30,860 bases of DNA from Folioceros fuciformis. Taxonomy: Eukaryota; Anthocerotophyta; Anthocerotopsida; Anthocerotales. The position numbers and the translations under genes are program-made. Where the stretch lies: NCBI GenBank assembly GCA_049999805.1, contig JBNGIO010005673.1:1-30860 (forward strand). Direction: 5' to 3'. Positions 28,876 through 30,860 of the stretch are shown here, in pieces. Positions within the stretch are counted from its first letter, which is position 1. Every line of letters starts with the position of its first letter. The notes under the pieces were generated by a model, which did not search any database, was not told the DNA's origin, and saw only the letters and a list, made by a program, of their open reading frames with translations.

Positions 28876-30372
28876 TTAGATAAAGTCAGATAAGGTATCT
28901 AACTTTAGTCCCTTCACCAGCTGATTTTTATACATGCGTACTAGCTTTTGGAAGTTCAGATGGCCAAGTCTCAAATGCCATAGGTATGTTAAAGATGGCT
29001 TTGCCATGTGTGCAGGGTGCACAGCTGCATTGGCTTGAACATGCTTGATGTTCAGATGATATAAATCATCAGCTTTGAGTCCTCCAGTAGCCATGAGCTT
29101 CCCTTTCGGAGTCTCCACTATGCACTTGCCTCCACCGAAGCAGATGTAGCAGCCTGACTGGCCTATCTTTCGTACAGATACCAGGTTTTTAGCTAAACCT
29201 GGTACGTAGAGCACCTCTGGGATATCTAGGTGCTGATCAGGCTCGAGGTCAAGCTGGATTGTTCCTTGACCTTCGATTTTGTGCTTAGTGTTGTCCCCCA
29301 GGCAAACAAACCTCTCAGCATTTATTGGTTCAAGATTTGTGAAGTAGGCATGATTTGGCGTCATGTGCTGAGACGCTCCTGAATCTATGTACCACACCTG
29401 GTCAACCTGGGATGCGTAACAGGTAACCACCAATGCTGAGATACTGGTTGCATGATGCGGTACATTTTCAGCCTCTTCTACTGTGGCTGCAAAAGCCTTA
29501 GTATATTTCTTCATGGTAATTGCCAAATTACCACTAGTGTGGCTGCCTCCTGACTGATTAGCCAGTCTTTTTCTACAGACTTCCCAGGTGTGATTGGGAA
29601 TTCCGCAATAGCCGCATGGCGGCTTGCTCTTTCCAGCATTAAAGGGCTGTGGTTTGAATGAGATACCACGTCCTCGGCCTCTTCCTCTGACAAAAGGCCT
29701 GCCTCTGCCTCTGCCTCGTCCAGGTTTATTAATGAACAAGGCCTTATCTCCTGCAGCTGTTGAGGACGATGCCATAGTTCGGCGATTTTCCTCAGTAAGC
29801 ATAGTTGAGATGACACGGTTTACCGTGATCTGTGCTACATTCTGCAGGGATTGGACTACATTGGTCCAGCTTTCTGGCAGCTGTGAAAGGAGAATGACAA
29901 CCATTATTTCTTCATCGAGTTTCAAGCCGAGTGCCAGGAGTTTTGTTTGCCAACTTCTCCAGGTGAGGACAAACTCAGCAACTCTGTCAGTTTCTGACAT
30001 CTTCTGGCATACAAAAGACTTGAGCGTGTGAGTCTTTAGCATCAAGTCTGAAGCATCATATACTTCAAGTAATTGTTGCCAGAGAGCTGCTGCTGATGTG
30101 AAAGAGCCCATGAGTGTGGCTATATGAGAGCTCTTGACACTCATAGTTAATGAACTCCTTGCTTGTTGATTTGCAGTCTGCCATGCTGCAATCTCATCCG
30201 ATGGTGCAGTGTTTGGTGGTTCAAGTTTCACAACAGCTGCACCTACGTATTCCCACAAATTTCTCGACTTCAGCAATTCTTCCATACGGAACTTCCAGAG
30301 GTTAAAATTTTCCCCATCAAACTTATCTTCCTTCGCCAAGGCAAGAGGGGTTTGTGGCTGTTGCCCAGCCAT
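28876..30372 (-). pseudogene. Copia gag and protease
   Basis: The likely start is the ATG at 30372 ('MAGQQPQTPLALAKEDKFDG', giving 498 codons). The frame also extends 20 codons further upstream. Gag has the 'NFNLWKFRMEELL' and 'WQQLLEVYD' features of the UBN2-type copia gag domain. An RG-rich stretch precedes a zinc knuckle with C253, C256, H261 and C266. The protease motif is 'WYIDSGASQHM' with catalytic D330. The GAG-pre-integrase segment has 'HLRLGHLNFQKL'. The frame ends early at 28876 because of a frame change; a duplicated 'accttatct' at the junction suggests a small local duplication as the cause. Confidence 0.88.
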
Positions 30373-30432
30373 GACTCTCAGTGGAGAGAATGAAAAGTAG
30401 CCTTGCAGGAGGAAGGTGAATTTCGTTGACAC

Positions 30433-30860
30433 TTTACCTCTAAAGACATTTGAATACTTTCTTGTTGGGCAAAACAGAACTCAGAATGCAGTTTGTGTAC
30501 TACATGACAAGTGAAGGTTTCTATGTAATGGACACAGGGTGTGAATGGTTGTTCCTTAAGCAGTTCACTCAACGAATTGAAGACTAATGTGTGGACACTA
30601 TCTGGTGTCGCAGGCAGATTTATGACAAAGGTTGACCTGGAAGACATGTCTGCTATTGGACCAGGTCAGAAATATCTATCTTTCTCCAGTCATACCCATC
30701 ATTGGCTTCGAAACCCTGAACCACATTTGTTGCCATTAGTTCTAAGATGATGCAGATTCTTATCCAGGCTTGTTGCCACCTATTTACAGGTGCCAGGCTC
30801 TCTTGGTAGTTCCTCTCACACCGGCGCTCAAACTCTGTGATACTGGCAAGCCTCAGCGCA
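30433..30860 (-). other. Untranslated leader of the copia element, window edge
   Basis: The region precedes gag on the minus strand and has no convincing gene. Near 30832-30850 the minus strand reads 'cagtatcacagagtttgag', a weak likeness to the tRNA-Met primer binding site of copia elements. If so, the 5' LTR starts within or just beyond the last bases of the window. Confidence 0.3.

Larger units (their letters stand above)
25440..30860 (-). mobile_element. Ty1/copia retrotransposon, nearly full length but mutated
   Basis: Order on the minus strand is gag, protease, integrase, reverse transcriptase, RNase H, the copia arrangement. The left border lies somewhere in 25436-25961 and the 5' LTR probably begins at or beyond the right window edge. 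Coding capacity is interrupted by a frame change near 28876 and a nonsense codon at 26763-26765, so the copy is not autonomous as it stands. It lies next to, and perhaps within, the older copia fragment at 24438-25435. Confidence 0.85.

Noticed and set aside
1-30860. CRISPR array, rRNA genes or tRNA genes
   Set aside because: No regularly spaced repeat-spacer array and no rRNA or complete tRNA sequence recognised; the tandem repeats found have no unique spacers.

Overview
The window looks like nuclear DNA of a land plant, most likely a bryophyte and probably a moss. The reasons are GT-AG spliced genes with mostly 80-270 base introns, a plant-type OEP61/TPR7 gene, Ty1/copia retrotransposons, and the lack of any bacterial operon structure. 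The species is an inference. The sequence alone does not name it.

Layout. 1-1071 is AT-rich and carries a possible short inverted-repeat element. 1713-4638 (+) is one complete 11-exon gene for the TPR chaperone receptor OEP61/TPR7; the exons sum to an exact 542-codon frame. 5640-7160 and 13930-15730 are two diverged copies of one segment, each holding a small RING-H2 gene; each copy is broken, by a different nonsense codon. Between them, after an RPA-like zinc-finger exon fragment (7927-8142, -), lies a cluster of three alpha-kinase (atypical kinase) loci on the + strand: an intact, apparently intronless vWA + alpha-kinase gene (8983-10836), a decayed copy (about 11430-12070), and a kinase-only paralogue (12479-13306) that keeps the main catalytic and zinc-site motifs.

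16362-22865 holds two copies of an unfamiliar transposon-like element in head-to-head orientation. The left copy (16362-18059, -) is internally deleted. The right copy (19131-22865, +) carries a degenerate coiled-coil gene related to plant transposon-associated proteins. All four ends share a motif close to TGGGCAAGTGCCCATGGTA, and the elements are full of CCTACGTAGG palindromes, partly translated as an in-frame 9-residue repeat.

22866-30860 is retrotransposon territory on the minus strand: a 5'-truncated copia fragment (24438-25435) and a nearly full but mutated copia element (25962-30372 coding). The genes likely to be functional are OEP61, the vWA-alpha-kinase and possibly the kinase-only paralogue. 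Most of the rest is repeats, pseudogenes and mobile DNA.
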